This document shows positions 55,292 to 64,000 of a stretch of DNA of 64,000 nt, piece by piece (position 1 is the first letter of the stretch; the number at the start of each line of letters is the position of its first letter). The notes under the pieces were generated by a model that ran no database searches, was not told the DNA's origin, and saw only the letters and a program-made list of their open reading frames with translations. The position numbers and the translations under genes were made by a program. The DNA is from CAWGYQ01 sp963817395 (GTDB lineage Bacteria; Acidobacteriota; Vicinamibacteria; Vicinamibacterales; CAVPJW01): NCBI GenBank assembly GCA_963817395.1, contig CAWFOC010000003.1, forward strand, positions 124,001 to 188,000. The letters run 5' to 3'.

Positions 55292-57034
55292 TGGTGGCAG
55301 CGATGCGCTCCTCGCACGGTCAAGCCATTGCACTGGCGGCCATCCTGTGCCTGGCGGCCGCTCTGCGCCTCGTCGGCATTCGATTCGGTCTGCCAGCCGT
55401 CTACAACCCCGATGAAACGGCGATTATGTCGCGCGCGCTCGCGTTTGCGACTGGCGATCTGAACCCGCACAACTTCGTCTACCCCACGCTGTACTTCTAC
55501 CTGCTGTTCGGGTGGATCGGCGCCTACGCCACGTCGGCGCTCGCTCTGGGCCGCATCGAGTCTCTCGTCGCACTCGAGCGGCAATTCTTCACCGACCCCA
55601 CCAACGTCTTTCTCGCAGGCCGTCTCCTTGGAGTCGTGTGCGGAGTCGCGACCGTCGCGGCTCTTTACGTGCTGGCTCATCGTCTCTTCGGACGCCGTGT
55701 AGCGCTGGCGTCGGCTTTGTTTCTGGCGGTCGCGCCAACAGCCGTGCGGGATGCGCACTACGTGAAGCACGATGTTCCCGCAACGCTTCTGGTCGTTCTT
55801 GCGCTCATCGCGATCGTCCGCGTGTGGCCGCTTGGGCGCCCGGGCGGCCGCCCCAGGACGGATCTCGCTTTCGCCGCCGCCGTGTGCGGCGCGGCCGTTT
55901 CGCTCCATTACTACACGGTGTTCCTGCTGCTTCCACTGGCGGTGGCCATTTGGTTCCGGCTCGAGAACGAGAGAGCCGCCGCTCGCTTGCGAGCCCTCAC
56001 ACTGGCCGCGTTGATTGCCGCCTCCGCGTTCTTGATCTGTTCGCCCTTCATCCTCGTCGAATGGAGGACAGCCGCCCGCGATATCGCGGCCAACCGGGAA
56101 ATCGTTGTGGATCGGGCGGTCGAAGGCGGCGAAATGGCGTTCGCCAGCGCGAGCCGCTATCTGACCATGCTGTGGCGCGACGCGAGCGGCTGGCCGGTCG
56201 CGCTGCTGGTGGTTCTCGGGTTCGCCGTCTCGTGGCGGCTGTCGGCCAGACTCGGCCTCGTCCTCGCGCTCTTTCCCGCCGCGTTCCTGGCCTTCATCAG
56301 CAATACGGTGCCAGCCGGACGGTACCTCAACCCGGTGCTGCCTTTCATGGCGCTATTCGCTGGCGTGGCCGTGTCCTGGCTGTCGTCGCGCACAGCTACG
56401 ACACGCCGCGCCCCGATGGCCGCGGTGCTGGCAGCCGGGGCGGCGCTGCCGGGTCTGGCAGAGTCGGTCCGAACCGATCTCTTCTTCCGTCAAACCGACA
56501 CGCGCACCCTCGCTGCCGACTACATCGAGTCGCGCGTGGCACCTGGTTCGACGGTGATCGTGCAGCCCTACTCGGTACCTCTCAGAGCTTCACGGGCCAG
56601 TCTGACCGAAGCCACGATGCATCATCTGGGGAGGCTCGACAGGGCGTCCACGAAGGTGAGACTGCAGCTCGGGCTCGAGCCGTATCCGGAGCCCTCGTAT
56701 CGACTGTTCTATCTGGGCGACGGCGGTCTCGACACGGACAAGATCTATGTCGAGGACCCGGGAGCTTGGCGGGAGGCGCGGACTCGGGCGGCTCCGTCAA
56801 CTCAACGTGCAATACGTTGTCGTCACGCGGTACAATGACCCACGGACGGCGGTCGTTCCGTTCCTCGACGCGCTGACCCGCGAGGCCCGCCTGGTTGCGG
56901 TGTTCTCGCCGTCCCGCCGGCCGCCGGCGGCGGGTCACACGTTGGTCGCTCCGTACCTGCACAACACCGATGCCAGCGTCAGCGAGGCGCTGGAGCGGCC
57001 TGGTCCGGTCATCGAGTTGTGGCGCCTCGTCTAG
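55291..57034 (+). CDS. GT39-like membrane glycosyltransferase (frameshifted near 56765)
   Basis: About 581 residues when joined. LRLVGIRFGLPAVYNPDETA holds the DE catalytic pair of the first outer loop; ALFLAVAPTAVRDAHYVKHD and FISNTVPAGRYLNPVLPFMA are further GT39/PMT-like marks. The membrane part ends near residue 400. A soluble C-domain follows (TRTLAADYIESRVAPGSTVI; LNVQYVVVTRYNDPRTAVVP), with a frame change near 56765 between these pieces. Overlaps the preceding gene at its start, so the two are co-translated. Confidence 0.82.
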
Positions 57035-57056
57035 CATCGACTTTCTGAACGAATCA

Positions 57057-58593
57057 ATGCTTGGCCGATACACGCTGCTCGTCAATCCGCCGCTCATCAA
57101 CGGCATAGCGTTCACGCGCCAGGGCAGATGCCAGGAACGCGAGGAGGTGCTGGGAACCACGAAGCCTCCGTACTCGCTGGTCGTGCTGGCTGCCCTCCTT
57201 CGTGATCGCCAGTACGCGGTTCGGCTGCTCGATCTGACCGCCGAGCGGCTATCCACCCAAGAGGCGCTCGAGCGTCTCATCCGCGAAAATTTCGCACCAA
57301 CGCTCATCATTTTCTGCAGCACGACGCCGACGCTCGACGCCGACGTGGTGGAGATGGCGAAGCTCAAGCGGACCTTCGGCGCGCCGCTCGTGTGCTTCGG
57401 ACCTCACGCCTCCTGCGCGCCCATCCAGTCCATGGAGCGCGCATCCGCCGTCGACGCCATGATCGTGGGCGAGCCTGAGGACGCGGTGTTGGCTCTTGCC
57501 GGCCTCGAAGGCCTGGATCAGGCGGAGTCGATTCCGAGCGTCACTTTTCGAAAGGACGGCACGATCGTTCCACACCGGGAGCGCGGAACGTTCGAAGGAT
57601 TCACGCGCATGCCGTACCCGGCCTGGGATCTCATCGACTTCCGGAATTACACGCTGCCGCTCGTCGCGCGGCCCTACGCCCTCGTCGAGACCAGCCGCGG
57701 CTGCCCGTACTCGTGCGACTTCTGCGTCGTCCCTCTTCACCAGGGCCACAGGTTCCGCGAGCGCGATCCAAAAGCGATCGTCGACGAGATGGAGCGCGGC
57801 CGCCGCAAGCACGGCCTCGAGTATTTCTATCTGTGGGGTGACACGGTCACGCTCAATGTCAAGACGTTCGCAGCGTTCTGCGAGGAGCTCATCGCCCGAC
57901 GGCTGGGCGTGAGATGGTTCGGGAACGCCCGCGCGGACAATTTGAACGATCCGGCCTTCGTGAAGCTCCTGAAGCGATCAGGATGCTGGATGCTCTCGAT
58001 GGGCATCGAGTCGGCGTCCGACGACATCCGCAAGGAGATGCTGAAGCGGCTCGAGCGGCAGAAGATTCAGACCGCTTTCATGAATCTTCGGGAAGCGGGA
58101 ATCAAGTCGTTTGCGTTTTTCATCTACGGCTACCCCGGTGACACCGTCGAATCGATGGAGCGAACGACCGAGTACGCGCTCGAGCTGGACCCCGACTTCG
58201 CCAACTTCTACCCCGCTGTGCCGTATCCGGGGACGGAGCTCTACGAGAAGGCCCGGCGCGACAGTCTGCTGCCCGTGGAGGATTGGAGCCGGATGGAGTA
58301 CTCGGTACTACCTGATGTCCGGCAACGGTGTGAACTCCGACGCCGTCATGCGCGCGATTCGGCGAGCGCGCCGCAGGTTTCTGCTTCGACGCCGCTATCT
58401 GTCACGCCATGTCGGTGATCTGGTCCGGCTCGGCATCAGCAAACCAGCTCTCGCCTGGCACATCACCTCCCGCACGTTCTTGGGTGGACGCGTCGCCGAC
58501 ATCAACGGCGGCCAGATACTGAGCGACCCGAAGGCCGCCCGTTCCTCTCCGCATTCGTCAACGCCGATCGCTCGCCCCGGAAGCGATGGGTGA
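57057..58593 (+). CDS. B12-binding-domain radical SAM enzyme (frameshifted near 58303)
   Basis: About 512 residues. N-terminal cobalamin-type Rossmann domain (YTLLVNPPLINGIAFTRQGR; TLIIFCSTTPTLDADVVEMA; VCFGPHASCAPIQ), then the radical SAM core with VETSRGCPYSCDFCVVPLHQ (C-x3-C-x2-C) and YFYLWGDTVTLNVKTFAAFC, LSMGIESASDDIRKEMLKRL. The last ~95 residues, in another frame after about 58303 (YYLMSGNGVNSDAVMRAIRR), are a basic tail. Relatives (BchE/HpnJ type) methylate or rearrange unreactive carbons on lipids and antibiotics. The substrate may be a lipid or glycan. Its 3' end overlaps the convergent GT2 gene. Confidence 0.82.
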
Positions 58594-59376
58594 GCCGGTC
58601 GTGCCCGGGATCCCCTGAGGCGGAGCCTGATAGTACTCCGGCGGCGGATGCGGGTGCGCTCGCTGATACCGCCAGAGGAGCACAAGCTGCTTCAGATAGC
58701 CCGATGCTTCGCGCAGATTCATTTTGCTCGCGCCGACCGTCCGGTCGGTGAACACGTACGGAATCTCGACGACAACACGCGGAGAGCTGCGTATGAGCAG
58801 CTCGAGACAAATCTTGAAGCCGCCCGAGACGATCTGAACGTCCCGGATCGCGTCGCGTGCGATGAGGAAGAAACCCGACGTGGCGTCCCTGACAGGCGTG
58901 ATCGGTCGCGCGAGAATGCAAGCAAACCGCGACATGATCAGGCGCCAGATCGGCCACTTCAGGGTTCCGCCTCCTGGGATGTACCGGCTGGCGATCACGA
59001 CGTCGGCGCGCCGATTGCCGAGGGTTTGAAGCATGTACGCCAGCATGCCGGGTGGATGGCTCAGATCTGCGTCGATGACGCCCAGCACGGACCCCGTGGC
59101 GACCGCGAACCCATCCATCACCGCCGAGCCGAGTCCGAGCTTGCCAGGACGACGCAGCACACGAACCGGTCCGCGGCTCGCGTACGCCTCGGCCACTTCC
59201 GCCGTGCCGTCAGGAGAGTGGTCATCAACAATGACAATCTCGCCGGCGAGACGGTTCGTCTCGAACACCGCGAGAATCGAATCGAGAAGCTCCGGCAACC
59301 GTGTCCGTTCGTTGTAGGTCGGAACGATGACCGACAACGTCGCGGAGCGAGAGTGGGAATCGCTCGTGTAGTACAC
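58558..59376 (-). CDS. Polyprenol monophosphomannose synthase-like GT2
   Basis: 272 residues. LSVIVPTYNERTRLPELLDS, EIVIVDDHSPDGTAEVAEAY, GLGSAVMDGFAVATGSVLGV and IDADLSHPPGMLAYMLQTL (DxD) are classic for DPM1-type enzymes. VRDATSGFFLIARDAI and FTDRTVGASKMNLREASGYL complete the match. There is no C-terminal membrane domain, so it is the soluble/peripheral form. It would supply a polyprenyl-phosphate hexose donor for the GT39/DUF2723 proteins nearby. Convergent with and overlapping the radical SAM gene by 36 nt. Confidence 0.92.
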   Translation of the reverse strand: MYYTSDSHSRSATLSVIVPTYNERTRLPELLDSILAVFETNRLAGEIVIVDDHSPDGTAEVAEAYASRGPVRVLRRPGKLGLGSAVMDGFAVATGSVLGVIDADLSHPPGMLAYMLQTLGNRRADVVIASRYIPGGGTLKWPIWRLIMSRFACILARPITPVRDATSGFFLIARDAIRDVQIVSGGFKICLELLIRSSPRVVVEIPYVFTDRTVGASKMNLREASGYLKQLVLLWRYQRAHPHPPPEYYQAPPQGIPGTTGSPIASGASDRR

Positions 59377-59477
59377 TCCCCCGATTCTCTAGCAAGAGTC
59401 TTGCTCCTCCAATTCCTTTCTGCCGTCGTGTTCCTGCGGGCAGATGCGCGCTCGGCCCGGGCGCCGAGGGCTCGGTT

Positions 59478-61283
59478 TTGCCCGCACCTCGGATTCCGAG
59501 GCGCGTGACGTTCTCACCCACACCCACGGCGCCGCCGAACGCCAACGAGGACATAGGCCTGCGCTTCTTCGTCATCTCGATGGTGGGCGTGGCGATGCTG
59601 GCGGCGCTCGTGCGATTCGTGTTCCCCACGGCCGATCCACCCTGGGCTCCCGGAGTCGGCGTGACCTGGCACGACGAAGGGGCCTGGGTGCACAACGCGC
59701 GAAACCGCGTGTTGTTCGGCGCGTGGAGCCTCGACGCCTGGAACCCGATGTATTTGAATCCGATTTTCACCTGGCTCGAGTACCTGTCGTTCGCGGCGTT
59801 TGGCGTGGGGCTTCGCCAGGCCCGGTTGGTCTCGCAGGTGGCCGGCGTCGCCGCGGTGGTACTGCTCGGTCTTGGCGTGGCGCGCCTGGGTTCGCGGCGC
59901 GCGGGCCTGATTGCCGCATTCCTGCTCGCGACATCCTATGTCGCTGTGATGTACGACCGCGCGGCGCTCATGGAATCCAGCATGACCGCGTGGCTCGTGC
60001 TGGCCTGGTGGGCTTATGCGCGCGCGGCGACGTCCCCAGGATGGGGTCTCTTCGCCGGCCTGGCCGCGCTTCTCGCCTTTTTCACGAAGGCGTCAGCGGT
60101 ATTCTTCATCGCCGCCCTGACGCTCGACGCCGTTCTGTCGTTCGTTCTCGGCCGCTCGCGGACACCGGCTTCCACTGATTCGGCCCAGGCGGCTGCCGAC
60201 GCGCATGTCAGCGCGTCGCTTTGGACGCTCGGGGGCCTCGTAGTCGGTGCGCTGCTGGCACTGTTGCTGTTCGTCGGCCCACACTGGGCGGAATTCCGTT
60301 TCTACAATTTCGAGATGTCGGTCACCCGGAAACCGAGTTACTCGCTTCGTGCGCTGATGGATCGCGCCTCGTGGTTCCCCATCGTCCACGACTTCTTCAC
60401 CCGACTCTGGCTGCCCACAATAATGGCGACCGCCGCTTCGCTGGGAGTCGCTGCGCAGTGGCGAACGCGAATGCCCGCCGAGCGGCTTCTCGTGCTGTGG
60501 ATCGGACTTGGCGTGATCGAGCTGATTCTGCACGACGTGGGCAACGAGCGCCGGTTCGTGATGCTGATCCCGCCGGTCGTCGCCCTGGCGTCGCTGACGC
60601 TCGGTAGAGATCGCCGGCTTCTCCCGGAAGTCGTCGCCACGATGCCGCTCAGCCGCGCTCTCGCCGCGGCGCCTGCGGTGCTCTTCGCCTTCTATCTGAT
60701 CGTCGGTGCCATTGCCCGGCTGGTCAGGCTCTATGAGGTGCGGCCTGGCGTGCGGTTGTCGGCTGCACTCGCATGCTTGGTCATGGGCGTTGTGTTCGCC
60801 ACTTGGCCGCGGGTTCCTCGCTGGCTGGCGTCGGAGCGCTGGAGTGTTGGCGCTGCGGGAGCTCTTTCTTGTGTCCTCGCCGTGGGCGGGTTGCTCCAGT
60901 TTGCGCAATGGGCGTCGAACCGAACCGACAAGAATTACCAGGCGTCGATAGACGTCGGCCGTCTCCTGCCACCCGGCACCCTGGTGCACGGAAAGCTCGC
61001 CAACGGTCTGGCGCTGGAGAACCGGATCCGCCCGGTGTTCGTGGGCGATCACTTCGGCAACTACGCGGACCGTCTCGAGCGCGACGACGTGCGCTATCTC
61101 CTCACCTACATCGAGCCGCGTGAAGGTTACGAGGGGGCGATCATTCGCGAGGTCCTGGCAGCCTACCCCCATCGCCGGCTGATCGCGACATTCGAGGTGG
61201 CCGAGTCGGCAGGTGGCCACGATCGCGCGGCCCTCTTCGAAAAGGGCCCCCTGGTGCAGCGCGAATCGTCAGCGGATCGCTGA
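59478..61283 (+). CDS. GT39-like membrane glycosyltransferase (ArnT/PMT type)
   Basis: 601 residues from a TTG start; GTG at 59502 is an alternative. First outer loop: GVTWHDEGAWVHNARNRVLF, with the catalytic DE. Then LNPIFTWLEYLSFAAFGVGL and LATSYVAVMYDRAALMESSM, typical of GT83/GT39. About 12 membrane segments to residue ~470 are followed by a short soluble domain (LVHGKLANGLALENRIRPVF; VRYLLTYIEPREGYEGAI). The adjacent divergent DPM1-like gene probably makes its donor. The gap 59377-59477 shows nothing else. Confidence 0.85.
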   Translation: MPAPRIPRRVTFSPTPTAPPNANEDIGLRFFVISMVGVAMLAALVRFVFPTADPPWAPGVGVTWHDEGAWVHNARNRVLFGAWSLDAWNPMYLNPIFTWLEYLSFAAFGVGLRQARLVSQVAGVAAVVLLGLGVARLGSRRAGLIAAFLLATSYVAVMYDRAALMESSMTAWLVLAWWAYARAATSPGWGLFAGLAALLAFFTKASAVFFIAALTLDAVLSFVLGRSRTPASTDSAQAAADAHVSASLWTLGGLVVGALLALLLFVGPHWAEFRFYNFEMSVTRKPSYSLRALMDRASWFPIVHDFFTRLWLPTIMATAASLGVAAQWRTRMPAERLLVLWIGLGVIELILHDVGNERRFVMLIPPVVALASLTLGRDRRLLPEVVATMPLSRALAAAPAVLFAFYLIVGAIARLVRLYEVRPGVRLSAALACLVMGVVFATWPRVPRWLASERWSVGAAGALSCVLAVGGLLQFAQWASNRTDKNYQASIDVGRLLPPGTLVHGKLANGLALENRIRPVFVGDHFGNYADRLERDDVRYLLTYIEPREGYEGAIIREVLAAYPHRRLIATFEVAESAGGHDRAALFEKGPLVQRESSADR

Positions 61284-61457
61284 ATCTTCTCTCGGCCCGC
61301 GAGCGGTTGGCGGCCTTGAACCGACCCGCAGCCGGTCATGGTCCGCCCGCCGTTCGGCCAGGAGCGCCATCGTCATCGTGGGCGGCACGGCTCAAGGGCG
61401 GTCGATGAAGCGGCGGGCTGGTCGCCGGCAGCCACCGGCCGAGCGACGGCGAGATCT

Positions 61458-62936
61458 CTACGCATCGACCGCGGCTGCCGCCCTCTTCTGCAGCAGGTAG
61501 AGCCACCGATCGGATTCTGGCAATCGCTCGCTCGTCACAACGGCGAAGCGCCGTCGACAGGCATGCTCGAAGACTTCTCGCGTGAGATGCAGGAAGAGGT
61601 GATCGCGCCCTCGAGCGAGCTTCCTGAACATCACGTCCTCGGGCCCGACGTACTCGATGATCGCCAGATCGCTCGTCATCGAGCTCGCCAGGCCGACCAC
61701 CTCGTCCAGCGGAATGCGTTCGGTGACCAGCAGGTGATGAAGTACGGCGAGCATGACGATCAGATCGAAGCGCCCGCGCGCCCGGGCGAGGAAGGACGAG
61801 TACTCCTTGTTCAGCCAGCCGATGGCAGGCGTCGGCCGCGCCAGGTTGACGACCAGCGGCAGCACATCGAGCTGCCGCTCGTGCGCCCGACGCCACGCGC
61901 TGCCGACGACGGCGGCATCGGCGTCGATGGCGACGACCGATGCGCCTGACCTGGCCACGAGCTCGCTGAAGTGCCCCGTGTTGCAGCCGACATCGAGCGC
62001 CCATTTCGGACGGCGGGACGAGGCGACACGCTCGACGAAGGCCGTCTTCGCTGCCTGGTCGGCCTGCGAGTAGTGCGTGCGCGTCTCCATGTAATCGGAC
62101 CAGTGTGATTCGGTTTGGCCCGGCGTCAGGCGGGTGAGCGTCCGCGAAAGCTGGGAGAGGAGCGACTGCAGGACGAACGTCGCCTTCTCCGGGTTGGATT
62201 CAGCCGGCGTGTGCCGCGCTCCTCGACCCTCGTCCGCGCCCTTGCCGAGCCGCGCGGGCAGTGTGGCCAGCGTGAGCGCGGGCGGCAGCCATTTGCGAAT
62301 CGGTCCGAAGATCCGCGCGGCTTCCTCCGGCTCCACGCCGTCTCGCCGCGTGAAGAACAGGTCACTCGAAGGAAGGCCGAAACGCTGTCTGAGAAGCAGG
62401 GGCAGGAGAAAGGTTCGGACAAACTGCGCGTAGGGCAGCCACCGGGAGTCGCCCGTGTCGCGCCGCTCCACCGAAAGCACATCGACGAACACGGCATGGG
62501 GTCCACGGAAGAGCACGTTGTAGGGCGTCGCGTCCTTGAGGCCGAGGCCATGCGGCAGGAGCGCGCGGGCAAGCTCGAGCGTCAGTGATCCCGCCTCTCG
62601 AAGCATCTCGGCGGGCCATTCGTGCGGATAGCTGGCGAAGCGAATCGCCTCGTGCTCGACGACGAGCGCACCTGCGGTCTCGTCGATGATCGTGGCGAGT
62701 TCGGCGCTCTCGTCGCGCAATCGACGGACGGCCTCGCCGTCGAGCTTGGTGGTCCCGACGATGCGGCCCGATTTCATCCAGGTCGCGGCAACGGGCGACG
62801 CGAGAAACGCCTGAAAGTCGTCGAGGCCGCCCGTTCCGACAATCCGCACGATGCGATCGTCGAGGCGGCAGAGGCGGCCGGAGGGATCTCGAAACGATGC
62901 GGCGAGGCGGCCTGCGGATGGCGCCCGGTCGCTCAT
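61458..62936 (-). CDS. Two-domain protein: kinase-like N-domain and SAM methyltransferase C-domain
   Basis: 492 residues from ATG at 62936. Residues about 85-160 hold LVVEHEAIRFASYPHEWPAE and GLGLKDATPYNVLFRGPHAV followed by FVDVLSVERR. The D135-x4-N140 and later D152 recall the catalytic loop and metal Asp of protein-kinase-like folds. Residues 295-490 are a class I methyltransferase with KWALDVGCNTGHFSELVARS (312-330) and FDLIVMLAVLHHLLVTERIP. This resembles NoeA-like proteins of nodulation and surface-glycan clusters. The start overlaps the stop of the small upstream gene (ATGA). The 61284-61457 gap between it and the convergent GT39 gene shows nothing. Confidence 0.8.
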   Translation of the reverse strand: MSDRAPSAGRLAASFRDPSGRLCRLDDRIVRIVGTGGLDDFQAFLASPVAATWMKSGRIVGTTKLDGEAVRRLRDESAELATIIDETAGALVVEHEAIRFASYPHEWPAEMLREAGSLTLELARALLPHGLGLKDATPYNVLFRGPHAVFVDVLSVERRDTGDSRWLPYAQFVRTFLLPLLLRQRFGLPSSDLFFTRRDGVEPEEAARIFGPIRKWLPPALTLATLPARLGKGADEGRGARHTPAESNPEKATFVLQSLLSQLSRTLTRLTPGQTESHWSDYMETRTHYSQADQAAKTAFVERVASSRRPKWALDVGCNTGHFSELVARSGASVVAIDADAAVVGSAWRRAHERQLDVLPLVVNLARPTPAIGWLNKEYSSFLARARGRFDLIVMLAVLHHLLVTERIPLDEVVGLASSMTSDLAIIEYVGPEDVMFRKLARGRDHLFLHLTREVFEHACRRRFAVVTSERLPESDRWLYLLQKRAAAAVDA

Positions 62937-63238
62937 TCCGAGGGCTGATCGGTCTCGGTCTTGTCGCTCTTCTTCCAGAACGTGATCCGCGTGAGGAACC
63001 GGCGGAAATAGAAGGCGCCACCGAAAAACGCGGCAAGAATCGCCTGCCAGATGAGCGCGCCCGAGCCGGGATCGATGTAGGCGTGGAGCGGCGCCTCGCT
63101 CATCATCTGCAGCGTGGCCACGCACACGATCAGGTCCACAGCGACTCGCGCCCGTGCCGAGGCCGGCCTGGGGTGATCCGGCGGCGTCGCGTCGCGAGTT
63201 GAGGAATTAGCCGAACGGTGCCAGTCGTCTCGTCCCAT
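62933..63238 (-). CDS. Small membrane protein of unknown function
   Basis: 101 residues from ATG at 63238 (start uncertain; a later ATG near TLQMMSEAPLH is possible). The first hydrophobic stretch is VAVDLIVCVATLQMM. The conserved-looking HAYIDPGSGALIWQAILAAF and FFGGAFYFRRFLTRITFWKK forms a membrane helix ending in basic residues. The polar C-terminus follows. Short proteins with YIDPGSG plus a helix are common beside glycan genes, but their role is not known to me. Its TGA overlaps the ATG of the following kinase/methyltransferase gene, so the pair is translationally coupled. Confidence 0.7.
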   Translation of the reverse strand: MGRDDWHRSANSSTRDATPPDHPRPASARARVAVDLIVCVATLQMMSEAPLHAYIDPGSGALIWQAILAAFFGGAFYFRRFLTRITFWKKSDKTETDQPSE

Positions 63239-63396
63239 AGTCCGACGTGTCAGAAGGTAGCACAAAGAACAGTACAATGTATCCGGCCGCACGACGCTTC
63301 GTGGCGCGACGCGCCCGCCAGCGATATTCCAGCGGATATTTACGCGTTTTCCGGGAGCATCGACGCTGGACCTCGAGGCGCGCCGGGGTGTGACAG

Positions 63397-63627
63397 GTGC
63401 GACAGATCGACGATCGAGCCATCAGGGCGCACGCCGACCGCAGCTTTCGGTCCGAGTACGATTACGCGCTCTTCGAATACGACCGAAGCGCCAAGGTGCT
63501 GGCCTTCTGGCGGAAGAAGCCGACCAGGTCCGTCGGGATCGTCGGCCGGCGGTTCACGGAGAATTCGTGGACGCAGGACATCGTGATCGGTCACGTGCAG
63601 TACGCCCTCGCGCATCAGCCGTCCTGA
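63397..63627 (+). CDS. Small hypothetical protein
   Basis: 76 residues from GTG. Mixed charged and aromatic sequence (SFRSEYDYALFEYDRSAKVL; FWRKKPTRSVGIVGRRFTEN), no signal, no membrane helix. It lies 16 nt upstream of the GNAT gene on the same strand. I do not recognise it, and the evidence is mainly codon pattern and placement. The gap 63239-63396 shows nothing clear. Confidence 0.45.
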   Translation: MRQIDDRAIRAHADRSFRSEYDYALFEYDRSAKVLAFWRKKPTRSVGIVGRRFTENSWTQDIVIGHVQYALAHQPS

Positions 63628-63643
63628 CCGGATCGAAACGAGC

Positions 63644-64000
63644 ATGGCAGAGATAGACCGATACCGTACCGACGACAGACGGGGAGTCGAGACGCTCTAC
63701 AGGCGTGTCTTCGGTCGCGATGCGGCCGATGCCAGCCAGCTTCGCTGGGACTGGCAGTATCGCCGCAACCCGAACAACACCGACGGGACACCGCTCATCT
63801 GGGTGGCGCGCGAAGGACCCACGATTGTGGGCCAGTACGCGGCCATGCCCGTGCGGCTGGGCATCAAGGGCCGGGAGATCGACGCAGCCTGGGGAATGGA
63901 CGTGATGGTCGCGCCCGAGCGCCAGCGGCAGGGCCTGGGCGAAGTGCTCTTCCGCACCTGGGACCGTGAGGTGGGCGCGTCACTCGGCCTCGGCCTTTCG
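63644..64000 (+). CDS. GNAT-family N-acetyltransferase (runs off window edge)
   Basis: First 119 residues. EIDRYRTDDRRGVETLYRRV, LRWDWQYRRNPNNTDGTPLI, then WVAREGPTIVGQYAAMPVRL and MDVMVAPERQRQGLGEVLFR, where the Q/R-x2-G-x-G/A part (RQRQGLG) is the acetyl-CoA pyrophosphate loop. Such two-domain GNAT proteins often sit in polysaccharide clusters and may acetylate amino sugars. The rest lies outside the window. Confidence 0.8.
   Translation, partial: MAEIDRYRTDDRRGVETLYRRVFGRDAADASQLRWDWQYRRNPNNTDGTPLIWVAREGPTIVGQYAAMPVRLGIKGREIDAAWGMDVMVAPERQRQGLGEVLFRTWDREVGASLGLGLS

Overview
This window looks like a chromosomal segment of a GC-rich, Gram-negative-type bacterium, most likely an Acidobacteriota member of the Vicinamibacteria type. 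That placement is inferred from gene content, protein style and base composition; there is no rRNA here to test it. Coding density is high and genes lie in compact operons on both strands. No transposase, integrase, CRISPR array or rRNA was seen.

Layout. (1) 1-7.4 kb: the edge of a membrane glycosyltransferase, larB (nickel-pincer cofactor synthesis), then a mutS2-dnaG-rpoD replication/transcription operon and a CAU-anticodon tRNA. (2) 7.5-10.4 kb, minus strand: a cobalt-type nitrile hydratase operon. The alpha subunit carries a twin-arginine signal, the beta subunit follows, and a third gene fuses the nitrile hydratase activator to a UreH/NiCoT-like metal transporter. The C-terminal remnant of an amidase lies upstream. 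This is the most unusual module in the window. (3) 10.4-15.8 kb: a DUF2723 membrane mannosyltransferase-like protein, a zinc-ribbon coiled-coil protein, an RNase H-like protein, pgeF, acpS and a small unknown protein. (4) 15.8-34.5 kb, minus strand: a nearly complete division/cell-wall (dcw) cluster, mraZ-rsmH-ftsL-ftsI-murE-murF-mraY-murD-ftsW-murG-murC-ftsQ-ftsA-ftsZ, then a B12-binding radical SAM gene. A clear sigma70 promoter and three 10-bp-spaced TGGA boxes (a probable MraZ operator) precede mraZ. (5) 34.6-35.7 kb: ychF. (6) 35.8-64 kb: a long surface-polysaccharide/glycoconjugate region with GT2, GT4, GT9 and GT-B enzymes, many GT-C-type multi-membrane glycosyltransferases, a Wzx-type flippase, methyltransferases, a B12 radical SAM enzyme, a secreted protein, a HEAT-repeat protein and, at the end, a GNAT acetyltransferase.

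How the parts work together. The dcw cluster supplies lipid II synthesis (murC-G, mraY), its polymerisation at the septum (ftsW/ftsI) and the divisome (ftsLQAZ). The polysaccharide region would load sugars on polyprenyl carriers (GT2 enzymes), extend chains (GT4/GT9), flip them (Wzx) and modify or attach them outside the membrane (GT-C enzymes). The nitrile hydratase module would convert nitriles to amides. If its Tat signal is real, it does so in the periplasm, with cobalt uptake and activation tied together in one polypeptide.

Sequence quality. Several essential genes (mraY, murF, ftsI) and most genes between 37.8 and 48.0 kb are split by one- or two-base indels although both halves keep normal coding character. 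Two places (near 47.05 kb and 53.40 kb) join unrelated or non-adjacent protein pieces. I read the indels mainly as sequencing errors, and the two joins as assembly collapses or real deletions. Genes are therefore given as full intervals across the breaks, with the break positions stated.
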